A DNA stretch of 64,000 bases, from the NCBI GenBank assembly GCA_029255685.2, contig CM055319.2, positions 35,117,068 through 35,181,067 on the forward strand, given 5' to 3'. This DNA comes from Silene conica (lineage: Eukaryota > Streptophyta > Magnoliopsida > Caryophyllales > Caryophyllaceae). Under the pieces are notes generated by a model. That model saw only the letters and a list, made by a program, of their open reading frames with translations, did no database searches and was not told the origin of the DNA. Position 1 is the first letter of the stretch; each line of letters begins with the position of its first letter. Of this stretch, positions 11,239 to 23,216 are shown piece after piece. A program made the position numbers and the translations under genes.

Positions 11239-11669
11239 CTTCCCAACCGGTTCACAGCCGGCAGCCGGTAGGCCGGCCAAGAATCTTGACCTGACTTTTA
11301 AAGAAAAATGGCGAAGGATTGCAGTAATGTGAAGTCTGACCCTCAGCCGGTCCCAGACCGGAAGCCGGCCTGTCGGCTGGGTGTCATGGCTCCTTCAATT
11401 TGTGCACAAGAAAACAGTAGTGGATTTTCAGCCTGCTAGCCGGTCCACCACCGGCGGCCGGTTGACCGGCTCCCTGCACCTGTACACTGAAGAAAATGAA
11501 AGAAAATCCAGTAGTTTGCATTTGCATTCCCAGCCGGTGCCCGACCGGCAGCCGGCCGGTCGGCTGAAGATCATGTCAAGTCAAGGAAAAAGAAGGAAAA
11601 AAATCAGTAGTTCACATTTCGATTCTTAGCCGGTTCCAGACCGGCAGCCGGTGGACCGGCTGAGAGTCC
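11239..11669. repeat. class C palindrome array (five units) upstream of TATA box
   Basis: Five inverted units of about 45 bp with cores such as GACCGGCAGCCGGCCGGTCG are separated by 40-55 bp of unlike DNA. The last ends about 20 bp before the TATA box, placing the array where LTR enhancers lie. It is matched unit by unit in the 3' LTR at 23439-23870. Confidence 0.9.
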
Positions 11670-11689
11670 TTTCTCAGATTTTCGCGCAC

Positions 11690-11697
11690 TATATAAA
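11690..11697 (+). promoter_or_regulatory. TATA box of Athila-type 5' LTR
   Basis: TATATAAA in the context GCGCACTATATAAACC is the best core-promoter match in the LTR, just after the palindrome array. The 3' LTR copy is at 23891-23898. Confidence 0.7.
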
Positions 11698-12698
11698 CCC
11701 GCACTTAGTCTATTTTGAGACACATCTTTTACGCAATTTTATTTTCCTATTTTAGGGTTTTTACTGTTCCATTCATATACTCTTAGCCATCAAAACTCTC
11801 TTAGAAACTGTAATCTTTCCTTAGTTTTCATTTTAATCTTGTAGTTCTTGATAATCCTTCCTTAGTCACTTTCCTAGTTATTATTCTCAACAATTGTTCT
11901 AGGGTTTTTGGTTGTATTTGGAAGCATTTGAAAGGATCTTCCATTTGTAATCAAAGTTCATGGCTTTATTCAATTATTTGGTATAATCTTCCTAATCTTT
12001 ACTTTGTTTTTACATTACTTCAAGTTTTGCTTAAATGAATTGTTTACCTTTGCTTATTCATCATGTTTAGCACTTGTTTACCTCTTGTCCACATGTTTTC
12101 CCTTACCATGAGTGAGTAGACTTATACCTAGGGTTAGGGGGGAACTTGGGTGTTGTTAGATGATAAATTTATGCTAGTTTGTTGATTAGTTGTTGTTGAT
12201 AAAGGGGTTTTCCATTTGTTGCATGCTAGGTGTTTGATGATTTGCTTCAACGAAAGTTGGGCTTTGATTTTAGCGTGCCTTTCCTTTAGCGACGGTTGAT
12301 GGTTTGTCTTAGTATGTTTTATGGTTGGTTGTGGGTATTTGTAGCAAAAGCTAGGGTATTCCGACCTAGGTTTAGTCGACTCGAGAGAAGAGACTTACCG
12401 AGACCACTTACTTGAGACCAACTAGTTCACTTTTTAGTATTTTCGTCTAACCATCTTAGTGACCCCCGACACCATAGTTTACCTTTAATTGATTTTTCAT
12501 CATCTTAGCTTTTACTATTGCTCATTAGTTGTTAATCACTCTCAAACCTTATTACCTCGACTTAGGCTTCAATTAGAACTAGACTAAACGATTATCCCCA
12601 CCATCTTCGTGTTCGACCCCGAACTAAATACTACTTTCTTTCGGGTTTTATAAATCTTGTTTGATGCCGGTAGTGACGGCAAAAACCGGCCATCAAAA

Positions 12699-12716
12699 TG
12701 GCGCCGTTGCCGGGGA
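12699..12716 (+). other. Athila-type primer-binding site
   Basis: TGGCGCCGTTGCCGGGGA starts three bases after the LTR. It is the motif typical of Athila/Tat gypsy elements, usually assigned to tRNA-Asp. Confidence 0.85.
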
Positions 12717-12882
12717 TGGTGCTAGAGATTGTTTACTTTAGTTTTAGTTTTAGTTTTAGCTTTAGTTAGTTGTGCTTTCTTTGTTTTGGTCAAAGCTTTG
12801 TTAGTTAAGTGTAGATGGTTGTTATTTTACACACGCTAGTGTCTAAAAAACACTAAGACGACTAATTGTGTGCCAATTTTTT

Positions 12883-15800
12883 ATGCCTAGGGGTGATTCG
12901 AATTCTTTACTTTCGACTTCCAAACCGAAAAGGCTTTTTCGAGCCTTAAGGAGGAGGACTATAGCAAGAGTGAGAATTGCTTCCCACGCTTCAACTAGCC
13001 ACAACAACCCACCTACTTCACCCGAACCACAAAGCCCAAATCAACACAATCCAAGCCCAACCTCCGAAAACTTCGACAACCTATTCTACCAATCACCACC
13101 ACCCTCACCTCATATACCAAACCCACCACAAATTCCCATAATGGCCTCCCTAAGAGATCATAATCGCCCGAAGCACGATGATACAACAAACCCCGTCAAT
13201 TTTGGCACTCTTGTGCCACAAAACTTCGAGATTCACTCTACTCAAATGAGCTCCATTGAGAAGAATGCTTTTAGTGGAGCCTCTCATGAGGATGCCCACG
13301 GGCATTTGAGAAAGTTTAAGGGCAAAGTTGCCATGATCAAGAAGACGGGGGTGCCGGAAGAAACTTTGAGGTTAATGCTTTTTCCCTACTCATTGACGGA
13401 TAAGGCGGATAAGTGTTTGAATATTCATCCCCTGAATATATTTACTACTTGGGATGACTTGGCCAAAGCTTTACTTGCTAATTACTATCCATCATCAAAA
13501 ACCGCCATGATCCGTAACGAGATTACCCAATTCCAACAAGATGAGGGGGAAAGCTTGGGAGAGGCATGGGATCGGTATCAAGACTTGCTCGCTAGGTGTC
13601 CTCATCATGGGATACCTACATGGTATACAACCCAAACCTTCTTTCAAACTCTCCTTCCACGCACAAAGGAAATGGTGAATGCGTCCGCGGGAGGTAGTTT
13701 TGATCACTTGCCACATGAAGACGGGACTGAGCTTATCAAGAAGATAGTGGATTCCGAAGAAAACTATGGTACTAGAGGAAATTCATTGAGAAGAAGTAGC
13801 AAATACCCCAATGAGAGCCTTTCCAACTCCAAAGCAAATGAAGAAACAATTGCCAAAATTGATTTGTTGACAAAGAAGTTGGAGGAGTTAACAAAGGGGT
13901 CTACAAGCAAAGAGACCAAGGGAAACACTCCGGGGATGTACCAAGTGCACAATATTGTTTCATGCGACTTGTGTGGAGGAAGTGGGCATACATTCGATGT
14001 GTGTGCCAATAACACATATGAGGGAAGTGGAAGTGAGGAGGAGTTGTATAGTTTCCAAGCCTTCAACAACTCGAAGAATCCAAACACTTTCAACCCGAAT
14101 TCAAACTACTACCATCCGGGCATTCGAGGAAGCCCTTACATGAGCTACAAAAGCACGAATGTTTTGAACCCACATCAAATTCAACAACCTCAAAACCCAT
14201 CCGGATTCCAACCAAGGGGTGGGAATTTCAAACCAAGGAACAACTACCACAACCAAAACTTTTACCAAGGGAATCAATCCAACCAAGCCAATCAAGGCTT
14301 TTCTCAAAACCTCAATGATCCAAATTCCAATCCCAATTTCCACAACAACCACAACCAACAAAATTTCAACCGCCAAAACCAAAATAATTTCAACAACCAA
14401 CCCCCATTCCAAAACAATTTCAATAACCCAAACCCACAACAAAACTTCCACAACAACAATTTCAACAATCAAAATTTCAATGACCAAAATTTCAACCAAC
14501 AATTTCCTAACCACAACCAAAACCCAAACTTCAACAATCAAGGGCCCAAGGGAAATCAACAAGGTGGGGGCGCAAGGAATGACTACGGGTTCCCCTTGCC
14601 CCTTACCAACAGACCTCACCAAGATCCCTCAAGTGACTCTCAAGTTGGGGAGTTGCTTAAACTTGTGAAAGGCATGCAAGCGACACATAACCAAGAAATA
14701 ATGAATTTGAAGATTGCTAATCGAAAAGAAATCCGGGAAATGGAGGCTAGAGTTGCCTCACAAGCCTTAGCCAACCCACAAAGGCCACCGGGCGACTTTC
14801 TTGCCCAAGGTCAAAGCTCACGGGATGCTTCAAAACCACATGGTGTCAATGCTATCATGACAAACAAGAAAGAACAACCTATGCTAGAGAGGAGAGGTGG
14901 TGAAGTAGGGTCCAAACAAAAGCAAGTTATGACGGTATTTGGAAGTGGAAGTAGGGAATGTGTTGAGGAGGAAGTGATGGTGATGGTGCCCACCACTTCT
15001 CCGAATGAGTGTAATGAGGTTGATATTGATGGCTTAGACTTTATCATGGAACAAGTCTTAGAAATTCCAAAGAAGAGTTGTGATGAGAACGTGACTACCA
15101 AAGGGAAAGAGGTACATGTGATAGAAGAAGAGAACCGTGGATATATGGAGAGCCTCATGGAGAGGAGAATGTGCAAATTCTTCCGTAAAATCACCAAGGG
15201 GTATCCTCATTGTAGTGAATTGATTAAACTTGTTGAGGAGGTGGAGGCCACAATCCCCTCCACCGAAGAAAAGAGGGAAGTAAATGCCATCTCATTGGCG
15301 GCAAAAAGGATTCCGAATGATTTGCCAATCAAGTTAGAAGATCGGGGGAGCTTTTCTATTCAATGCTCCGTAGGAAGAAACATTGAGTATGCTTTATGTG
15401 ACCTTGGAGCAAGTGTGAGTGTCATCCCGCTTGCCATGGCTAAGAGATTAAGCATCAAACACTTATCACCTCCTACAACGGACATCACTCTTGCTGACGG
15501 GACGGTTAGACCTACTATTGGAGTCCTTGAAGATGCGGTGGTTAAGGTGGGATCCCTTTCCATCCCCACCGACTTTATGGTCGTTGATATTCCGTTCGGT
15601 GAAAGCTCTTTCGTAATTCTTGGGAGGCCTTCTTGGCCACCGGGGGAGCAATCATTGACGTGAAAAAAGGTAGACTATCCTTCCATGTTGAAGATGAGAT
15701 TTGTGAATTCGTGCTCCCGGATGCTCCGGACAAGTACCTTGAGGATGCAAAGAAAAGCGTGAGCTTGATTGCCACGAATGGGAGAGGTGAGCCCTCGGTG

Positions 15801-16106
15801 AACTTGGATGAAAAAGTTCCCAAGGAAGATGTTAAGTTTGACTATTGTGAGCCATTTGGTGAGGAAGTGAAAAACCCCAATGGCAAGGAAGAGGAGATGT
15901 ATTCAAGTAGTTTCTTCAAAAGCCCCGAAAGTGGAAGGGGGGTGTTGAAGGAGCTACTTTTGGAAAAAGGTGTAAAGTTTCGAGGACCATGGTTGAGTAA
16001 GATGGAAACTCAAAGTGCAAGCAAGTTTGAGTACCCGACCGAGGCTTTTGACCTCTTCTTAAGGTCCCTAGCTAGCGTTGACGAGGTTTCCGTCTACAAG
16101 AATTGA
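12883..16106 (+). pseudogene. gag-pro: Athila-type gag-protease region
   Basis: The likely ATG is at 12883 (MPRGDSNSLL). Parts in order: a Pro/Ser-rich head, the gag capsid core (roughly residues 120-280), a zinc knuckle CDLCGGSGHTFDVC (about residue 362), a strongly Asn/Gln/Phe-rich stretch (about residues 455-560), and an aspartic protease with LCDLGASVSVIP (about residue 838) followed by a flap and tail. In the family these form the particle and cut the polyprotein. About one break. Reverse transcriptase, which should follow the protease, is not there; the next 300 bp are non-coding and then the palindrome array begins. Confidence 0.88.
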
Positions 16107-16386
16107 AGATTGTTCGTGTAAGGTTTGGTGGAGTCACTTAATAACCACCGTTTGTAAGTATTAGCTTCCTATCTTTCATGTAGTTTGCTTTTTAGTTCGA
16201 TTTTTTTTAATTTCCATTCTAGTTTGCATTTAGAAATTTGGAAGTGAGATTGCTTGTTCAATTTTGACTTGTGAGAATGGTCATCTCGTGGTGGGTGGAC
16301 TTGGTTAGGCGTATTTGATGTAATTTGTCTTGGCAAAATGAGTTTTCATTGTGTAAGTTGAGTTGTTTTGTGAATAGTGTATAGGG
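16107..16386 (+). other. spacer between protease and internal array
   Basis: About 280 bp with no coding motif and several T-rich runs. This is the point where a full Athila element would carry RT, RNase H and integrase. Confidence 0.5.
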
Positions 16387-16912
16387 GCCCTGAGCCTGTA
16401 GGCCGGCTGCCTGTCGACCACCGGCTCAGAACCCCTAATGCACATTCTGTTTTTTACGACTTAATTTCCAGATTTCAGGAATTTAGAGAAAAAGGGCTCT
16501 CAGCCGGTAAAGGACCGGCAGCCGGTCAACCGGCTAGGAGTCCTAAATGTATCAAGAGAAAGGAAAAAGAAGAGAAAGTAAAGAGGCAACCAGTCGGTCG
16601 GCCGGCAGCCGGTCTGCCGGCTGGGAGCCCAAATCATAGAGAGAAAGAAAGAAGAAAAGAAAAGAGAAAGAATAAAGGGAAACACGAAGAAGAGGCTACC
16701 AGCCGGTCCACCGGCTGGGAGCCCAAGTTGAAGAGAAGAAAAGAAGAAGAGGAGAAGAAGAAATGCGAAGGAGAAAGGCTAGCAGCCGCTCGGCCGGCAG
16801 CCGGTCCACCGGTTGGGAACCCTTTATAGTCTGTTTTGCGGAGATTTCGAAGGAAAAATAGATTGAGTTGCGAGCCGGTCGGCCGGCCGCCGGTGCCTGA
16901 CCGACTCAGAAT
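16387..16912. repeat. internal class C palindrome array (six units) ahead of third ORF
   Basis: Six units have the same design as the LTR arrays (for example CCGGCAGCCGGTC..CCGGCTGGGAGCCC). The last unit ends about 15 bp before a TATA-like TTATATAAG (16928-16936), and the third ORF starts at 17080. The order array, TATA-like box, transcript repeats what is seen in this element's LTRs. Confidence 0.88.
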
Positions 16913-16927
16913 CGGCTGTAACGTAAC

Positions 16928-16936
16928 TTATATAAG
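16928..16936 (+). promoter_or_regulatory. possible internal TATA box for the third ORF
   Basis: TTATATAAG lies about 15 bp after the internal palindrome array and about 145 bp before the ATG of the Athila ORF. The spacing parallels the LTR array and TATA box at 11669/11690. This is inferred from position and motif only. Confidence 0.45.
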
Positions 16937-17079
16937 TTTTTTACCCTCTTTTCCCCTTCATTTCCTCCCATTTTTCAGATTTCCCTTCCCTCTCTACCTT
17001 CCCTCACTACAAATACTCTCCCAAAACACTCCCAAAACAAACCCATTTCAACCCTTCATCAAATTCCTTCAACTTTACC

Positions 17080-18660
17080 ATGTCGGGAAGAACCGAAAGG
17101 AGATCGAAATCTAGGAACGATCCTACCGCCGGGCGCGAAAGAGAAGATAACCCCGATGCTCTCTTTGTTTCGGGTGACCCCGATTTTCCCGGGGTGATCT
17201 TCGATTCCAAAACCCAAAAAGGTAACTTCCTATCTTCTGCTCAACGCCCCCTTAACCCCACCCGGTTTATGGATATGAATTCTATGAGGGACTTGGGTTT
17301 GGATGGTATCACCGGCGATTTGTTCAGGGATGTGGGTTTGAGCCAGTTCTATGAGACCAAAGCGATCTTGACTTCCCCTCGATTGACATGGGAATTTTTG
17401 AGCTCTCTTAGGGTAGCCAAGAATAGAGATTCGGGGGTAGTTACTTTTGTGCAATTCTGCCTCATGAATAAGGGGTACCATTTAACCCTTGCGGATTTTG
17501 CTGGTATTTTTGGGTTGAATAGCGAGGCTCCGTTGCATGCCCCTGAAGGTATTAATTTGGAGTCGGTATGGACATCGATTACTGGGTTGGTGAGTGCGAA
17601 GGGGGAGAAGAAACCGGCAAATAGGGTACATCTTGCTCCGATCAGGATATTACAGAGATTTTTGGGGTGGACCGTCTTTGCCCGAGACGAGCCACACAAC
17701 TTCACCACTATTGAGCTTGAGATCCTAGCTTCTGGTTTGATCACCCAACCCACCAAATTTGAAGTCAACATAGCCCATCACATGGTGCTTCACCTTAGCC
17801 GACTCAGCAATCAACTCCGTTTGTCGACGCCCATTTGTGTTGGGGGCATGGTTACTTTGATTGCTTCAGCAGTTTGCCGGAGGAGCTTTAGGGTCGATTA
17901 CATCGACGGGGAGAATGTGCTCTCCCGCCGCTACCTTATGGAGGGATTGGGGTGGATTAAGTGGAACCCCAGCGACATCAAGACTTATTGGCAGATTTAG
18001 GTGGGGCGAGTTGATAAAAACTCCATCCCTTTGCCAAACTCTGAGAGAATGAGGGTGAGGCCTAATCAACCCTCCTATCTCCTTCCTGTAGAGGCACCTT
18101 CTGAGGGCAATTCTTCCGACCCTCCTGCGACCCCAGTCTTCACCCGATACCAGCGCCTGCCCACCACCAATGACCTTGTATACCAGCAGTAGCCTTCTCT
18201 TCCTATACCACCTTTCGGCGGCCCTAGCTTCTTCCAGGGGTCCTCTTCTAGTTCGGCTCCTCCTCCTCCTCCGAGCCATGTTCCTCGGACCATCGTGGAT
18301 TTCATGGCTCGCATGGATTTGAGGGATAAGGAGATCGTGGAGCGGCGTGCACTTGAGGATATATGCTACTCAGATACTTGCGTGAGACTAGATTATTTGT
18401 ACCACGATCAGGCTTGGGGGAACTACTCCACTTATGATCGTGGCATTCAGCAGGGGTACCGTCACAGTTCTGGCCACCATCCTTCTTACTACATGCCTCC
18501 CGAGGCTGAGTGTGTGCCCTCCTCCGAACCTCATTTTGCCGGAGAGGTGCATGTTGCTGCGGACTACTATTCTAGGCCGATTTTTCCCCCGGTGCGTGAG
18601 GGAGAGAGATTTGGTGCCCGCCAGCGCAGTGATGCGCCTCCTCAGTCCTTTGCAGCTGCT
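17080..18660 (+). pseudogene. Athila ORF-1-family gene (third ORF), interrupted by a solo LTR
   Basis: ATG at 17080 (MSGRTERRSKSRNDP). The segments NPTRFMDMNSMRDLGL, GLSQFYETKAILTSPRLTWE and FVQFCLMNKGYHLTLADFAG match the pattern of the Athila ORF-1 family (Arabidopsis retrotransposon ORF-1, PF03078). Its function is not established; it is sometimes discussed with the envelope-like genes of Athila. A Pro/Ser-rich, then Tyr/His-rich tail follows. About one break, and the solo LTR at 18661 splits the tail, whose last part lies at about 20167-20263. The gene follows the internal array and TATA-like box, suggesting its own transcript. Confidence 0.75.
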
Positions 18661-20161
18661 TGATGGCCGGTTTTCGTCGTCAATTCCGGCACCAAAAACA
18701 ATTTGTAAACTCCTAAATTAAGTAGTATAATTTAGGGTCGAACCCAAAGGATGGCGGGGTTAGGCTATAAGTCTCGTTTAAGTTCTAGTTTAGTCGGAAA
18801 AAAAAATGAAATAAATAACTAAAGTCTAAAGCTATAAAAACAAAAAAGAGAAAACGATAAATTAGGGGAGTTAGGGGTATGGGGTTTCATGTAGTCAAGT
18901 ATTGGTCTGGCATTAGGTAAACATGGCATAAATTAGCATTCTTTCAAATCACTAATTCACGCAATAAGCAAGGTGATTATCGTCAATTAGGGTCTCAAAC
19001 TAGCATTCTCTCGAACAACTAATTAAATTCCCGATCAATACATTAACTCACATTCGTGACGTCAACTTAACAATCATAGTCAAGTAACTAAACCAATTAA
19101 ACCTCGTATTTCTCGTTGGCATAATTAAGCACACTAATCGTCATTAGTATCACAAGACTAATAATGAACAATAATCAAACCAAACATTATTTAAACAATT
19201 ACCCACATACAAAACTCAAACTTTTCTACACTAATCCCATCCCCTAACTATTAAACTACTCTAACATGATTAAATTAGTACTAACTAAACTACCCACTAA
19301 CCTTAAACATGAAATAAACCTAAATAAAGTAACAAAGATTAAAACTTTAATTAAAACAAACATTAACTCTATTAAAATAATAAATAACAAAACAAGAGTA
19401 AATAATAAAAGAGAGTAGAGAAAATTATACCATAGGGAAGGAAATGTTTAAAATTGCATAGATCTAGAAGACGGATTACAAAAGCTCGAAACTTGTTAAC
19501 TAATTAAGCAAGTAATTGAAGTAATAAAAGGAAGAAAAATATGATAAAACTAAACTACATACCCCCCCTACTACCTACTGTTTTCGTTTTTTTAAAATGA
19601 ACAAAGCTGCCCAGAAATGATGCGTCGAAATGCCCCCTGAGCTAGTTGGCTGCTTGCTTGTTTTCCTTTTCCCGTGTTGGTTCAGCACCACTGAAATTTC
19701 AACAACAGGCTTCCTGCTTGCTTCTTTCTTTTTCCAATATTTCGGCCCAACAACATAAATTGTGAAAACTGAGAATGATCGCTGGCCCAAGTCTCCATTT
19801 TGCTTTTTCTCCGTCTTTTTTTTCGTCTTTCTTTAATCCGTCTTGAACCGGCTTTATTTCTCATACCCGAACTTGGTACCTTTTGACTTAGATCAATGCT
19901 TCCTTTTTCTTGACCCGGTCTTATTTTCGTGTTGAACCGATTTGCTTCTCACTTTCCGTCTTACTTGTGCATTAAATTAATAAAATAATAATACTACTAC
20001 TAAAATTACGCATAAATACAAATAAATATTATCTCTAAACTAATATGACTAATTATTATAAATTAGTTAATAAATGAGCTTATTAGACAATTAAGCACAC
20101 AAAATCGAGTCAGAATAAGGTAAAAGTGAGGGGTAAAACAGTACCAAAATAGTACTCATCA
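18661..20161 (-). mobile_element. solo LTR of an Athila-type element, minus strand, 1501 bp
   Basis: TG..CA ends with a 5-bp target duplication CTGCT on both sides (18656-18660 and 20162-20166) and no interior make this a solo LTR. On the minus strand it starts TGATGAGTAC and ends GACGAAAACCGGCCATCA, close to the ends of the host element's own LTR (TGATGAGCTCC..AAAACCGGCCATCA), so it belongs to a related Athila family in opposite orientation. The middle is AT-rich, with no palindrome array. Confidence 0.9.
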
Positions 20162-23100
20162 CTGCTTCCACTTCAGGGTTCTCCAACGAGTACTTCCCGA
20201 ACCCGGATGATTTTTTGCATGGAGATGGCCATGGAGAGGCCGGAGACGAGGGTGGTGGTGACTAGTGAGAGGTTGTTTGATGTCTTTGCTCCCATTTGAA
20301 AATCCAAAACAAGTAATCCCTTAAATCCAAATTTCTCTTTAGTTTTGCATTTTCCTTTTAGCTTGCATTTAGAGTAGTTAGTTAGTTTAGTTAGCTTGTT
20401 TTAGTTTCTTCTTTAACCATTTCATATCATTAGCATAGTTGCATTTAGTTGCATTCATTTAGATGCATTAGATTTACTTTTTGTACCATATTGTCACATG
20501 TAGTTTGCATACATGTAGATTAGAGCACTTAGTTTGCATCTTAGTTTAGTTTTTAGTTTTTCATTTCTTTTGTTTATCTTTGTTTTTATTGCTTTCATAA
20601 AAATCAAAAATCCAAAAAAATTGAAAAACCAAAAACACCAAAAACATGTTCTTTATTTTCCGGTTTTCCTCCTCACATTATGCACATAGATAAGTGTGGG
20701 GAGGAAGAACCGTTTATTCCAAAAAATTCAAAAACGAGTTTTTATTTTCTTAAAAATTTCCAAAAAAGCCAAAAACATGTTGTTTTCGTTCTTTTTCTTC
20801 ATTTCCCCCTTGCACTTTGTTCCATTGAGGACAATGTAAATCTTAAGTGTGGGGAGGGAAAATATCCACTTTGTGAATATTTATTTGCTTTTGTAAATAT
20901 GAAAAAACTTCAAAAATACCAAAAAAAATCGAAAAAATCGAAAAATTTCAAAAATTTCAAAAAAAAATGTTCTTCCTTTCTTTTGTTTTTGTTCTTTGCT
21001 TTCATTGTATATATATGTTTGTTGGACTAACAAGTGGTAGGTGCAACAACAATCCGGGGTATTAGGAGAATGAAGATGCTTGGTATACTCTTTCCTACTT
21101 CTTTCTTCCTTTTCCTATTTTCTTTTTATGTTGATAGCATGAAGGAGAACGGGATTTTTGTGCCTTGGATGTTCCTTTGGGGAACTTGTGGTTGTTGTGG
21201 TTGATGTGCTGCTAGTTTAGTCATCTTGTTGTTGCATGTTTGATATGCTTGTTGTTTAGTTTAGTGTAGTTTCACATGCTTTTCATTTTCATAGTTTTGT
21301 GAATATTTGTTAGTCGATTTTTCTCTCTTGCATTTGTTTGTAAATATGCATAGGAGGTTGAATAGTGGAGGATATATGCCGTCAATGATGATATTTGTCT
21401 TGCTTGTGTCTTACCCCTCCTAATAGCTTGCACTGTTTGATGTCACCTTGTTAGGGTTCTTGCTTGCAAGGACCCGGAAGTCTAGGCTTAATGACCAAGT
21501 TTCGACCACCATGTGAGACCGTGTTAGACCTTCACTCGACCTAGGACCGACATTAGCTACTCAAATGTGAGGATAGAGCCTCCTTTATAGTCGGCCCATC
21601 AAACCGACTTAGTTTAGGATTGTGAGTATTCCTCCTTACGTGGTATGTTATGTCTATACGCATAAGTATGGCGCTCGTTCCTCATTTCCGTGTTTATGTT
21701 CATGTGCATGTGAGACAACTCTTGTTCAAAATAAATAACTTCACATTTGCCAAATTAGCCTTGTTTTGACTCTTGCATCTTATCCCCTCTTTTGTTTAGC
21801 CACTTTGAGCCTTAGCTTTTTCATTTGGCCTTAACCACTAAATGAGCTACATCCCCAAAAAAAACACCCTTCCTTGATCAAGAATGGTTGCTTTTGTGGT
21901 ACTTTGTTGGTGGTAGAGTCGGGATTTAGATGTTGCTTGGTTGGTGCACTTTTCCTCTTTGGTCACTACTTGTTATTTTCTTGGTAAGTGGAAGTTTGAG
22001 AAAAAAAAAATGAAAAAAAATGAAAAAAAGAAAGAAAATAGAAAATCAAAGAAAAAAGTTGAAAAAGTTTTGAAAAATCCAAAAAGAAGAGTGTATATAT
22101 GTGTTTTGAAAGAGAAAAAGGCTAGCAACAAATCCCTTCCATCAAGGAGAGATAGAAAAAGTCGTTGCTATAATAATGTGGTCTTTTGATGTTTTTACAC
22201 GCGTGCCAGGTTTACACAAATTTTGCATTTGATTTGGATTTCAAGTCTTATGTTAGGGTGTAGACGTTGTTCGGTGTTTCTAATAGTGACCACTTTGTTT
22301 AAGGTTGTCATGGGTTCGTTTTTTCCAAAGTAAGTTGGGGTTTATGCAATTTTTGCTTGGTTTTGTTAAAATCAAAGTTAGGGCATAGACGTTGCTTAGT
22401 TGTTGTAATAAGGAGTTGCGTGGATAATGGAAATCATTCTTGTTTTTGAGCCTCAAATTCTAGAACGGTGCATACACCAAACCATTTTCACCCAACCCAA
22501 GCCCCGTTGCATCCTTGTTGTTGTTCTCATCGTGTACATTTGCATTTTCTCATGGATTTTTGGATGGAGTACCATTCTAGATTGCGGGCATGCTTCGCAA
22601 GTTAAGGTAGGTGAGTGATTTTGGTTACTTTTTGTCACAAAAATAACCCCCTTTCGTTCCTTGTGTGTTGAGTGTCACCCGTGAGAGTCGGTACTTAGGG
22701 TTCTTTTATCGGTTACGGGTCTTGCATGGAGTCGAATCATGCGTGTGTCGTGTCATTCTTGGAAGTATAGCTTAGTACTTCCGTTTGCCCGCCTTGAATT
22801 GGTTTCTTTGTCTTTGGTGATGTCATGTTTGGTTGCTTGAGCTTGATTTAGGGGTTTGACACCATGGTTGGACTTTGAGTCGGCATCCTCCGCCATAGAC
22901 CTCCCTTGTTTAGTTTTTCAAAACCCCGCTTGGATGAGGCAAGCGGTTGGCTTTTCCTTTTCCCGATGCATGTTGTTTGTTTATATGTGTTTTGTTTTGA
23001 CTTGTTCGCATCAAAAATTTTGTAGCAAGACCAAACTTGCCTTGCAATAGGGCGTTCTTCATCATGAATGTCAAATTGTGAGTTGAAAGGGCTACGGATG

Positions 23101-23216
23101 TCGCTAAACCCGATTCGGCTTCTAGTTAGCTTAGTTTGTTTCATGTTTCTAATAAGGGTTATATAGTTCCTTGATCTCTTACTCGAGGACGAGTAAGGTT
23201 TAAGTGTGGGGAATTC
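20162..23216 (+). other. 3' untranslated tail of the Athila-type element
   Basis: After the end of the third ORF (about 20263) there is a 2.9 kb tail without coding motifs. It has A-rich runs (20880-20970 and 21990-22090) and three copies of a purine-rich motif AAGTGTGGGGA: at 20690-20706, at 20825-20856 (with TTGAGGACAATG) and at 23183-23216, the last being the polypurine tract at the LTR edge. Confidence 0.75.

Larger units (their letters stand above)
11018..12695 (+). repeat. Athila-type 5' LTR
   Basis: It runs from TGATGAGCTCC to CCGGCCATCA. In order it has a 5' part with the motif GGCGGGAGCAAAGAAACGCG, five class C palindrome units (11239-11669), a TATA box (11690-11697) and a long 3' part. 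It pairs with 23217-24895. Confidence 0.95.

Noticed and set aside
14101-14622. 173-codon minus-strand frame rich in Val, Ile and Leu that looks like membrane segments
   Set aside because: Mirror of the Asn/Gln codons of the gag stretch on the other strand.
16377-16829. 150-codon frame over the internal array
   Set aside because: Caused by the palindrome units and A-rich spacers; it starts upstream of the array without a matching domain.
21941-22189. Lys-rich frame as a nuclear protein
   Set aside because: It comes from A-rich runs in the Athila tail and has no domain.
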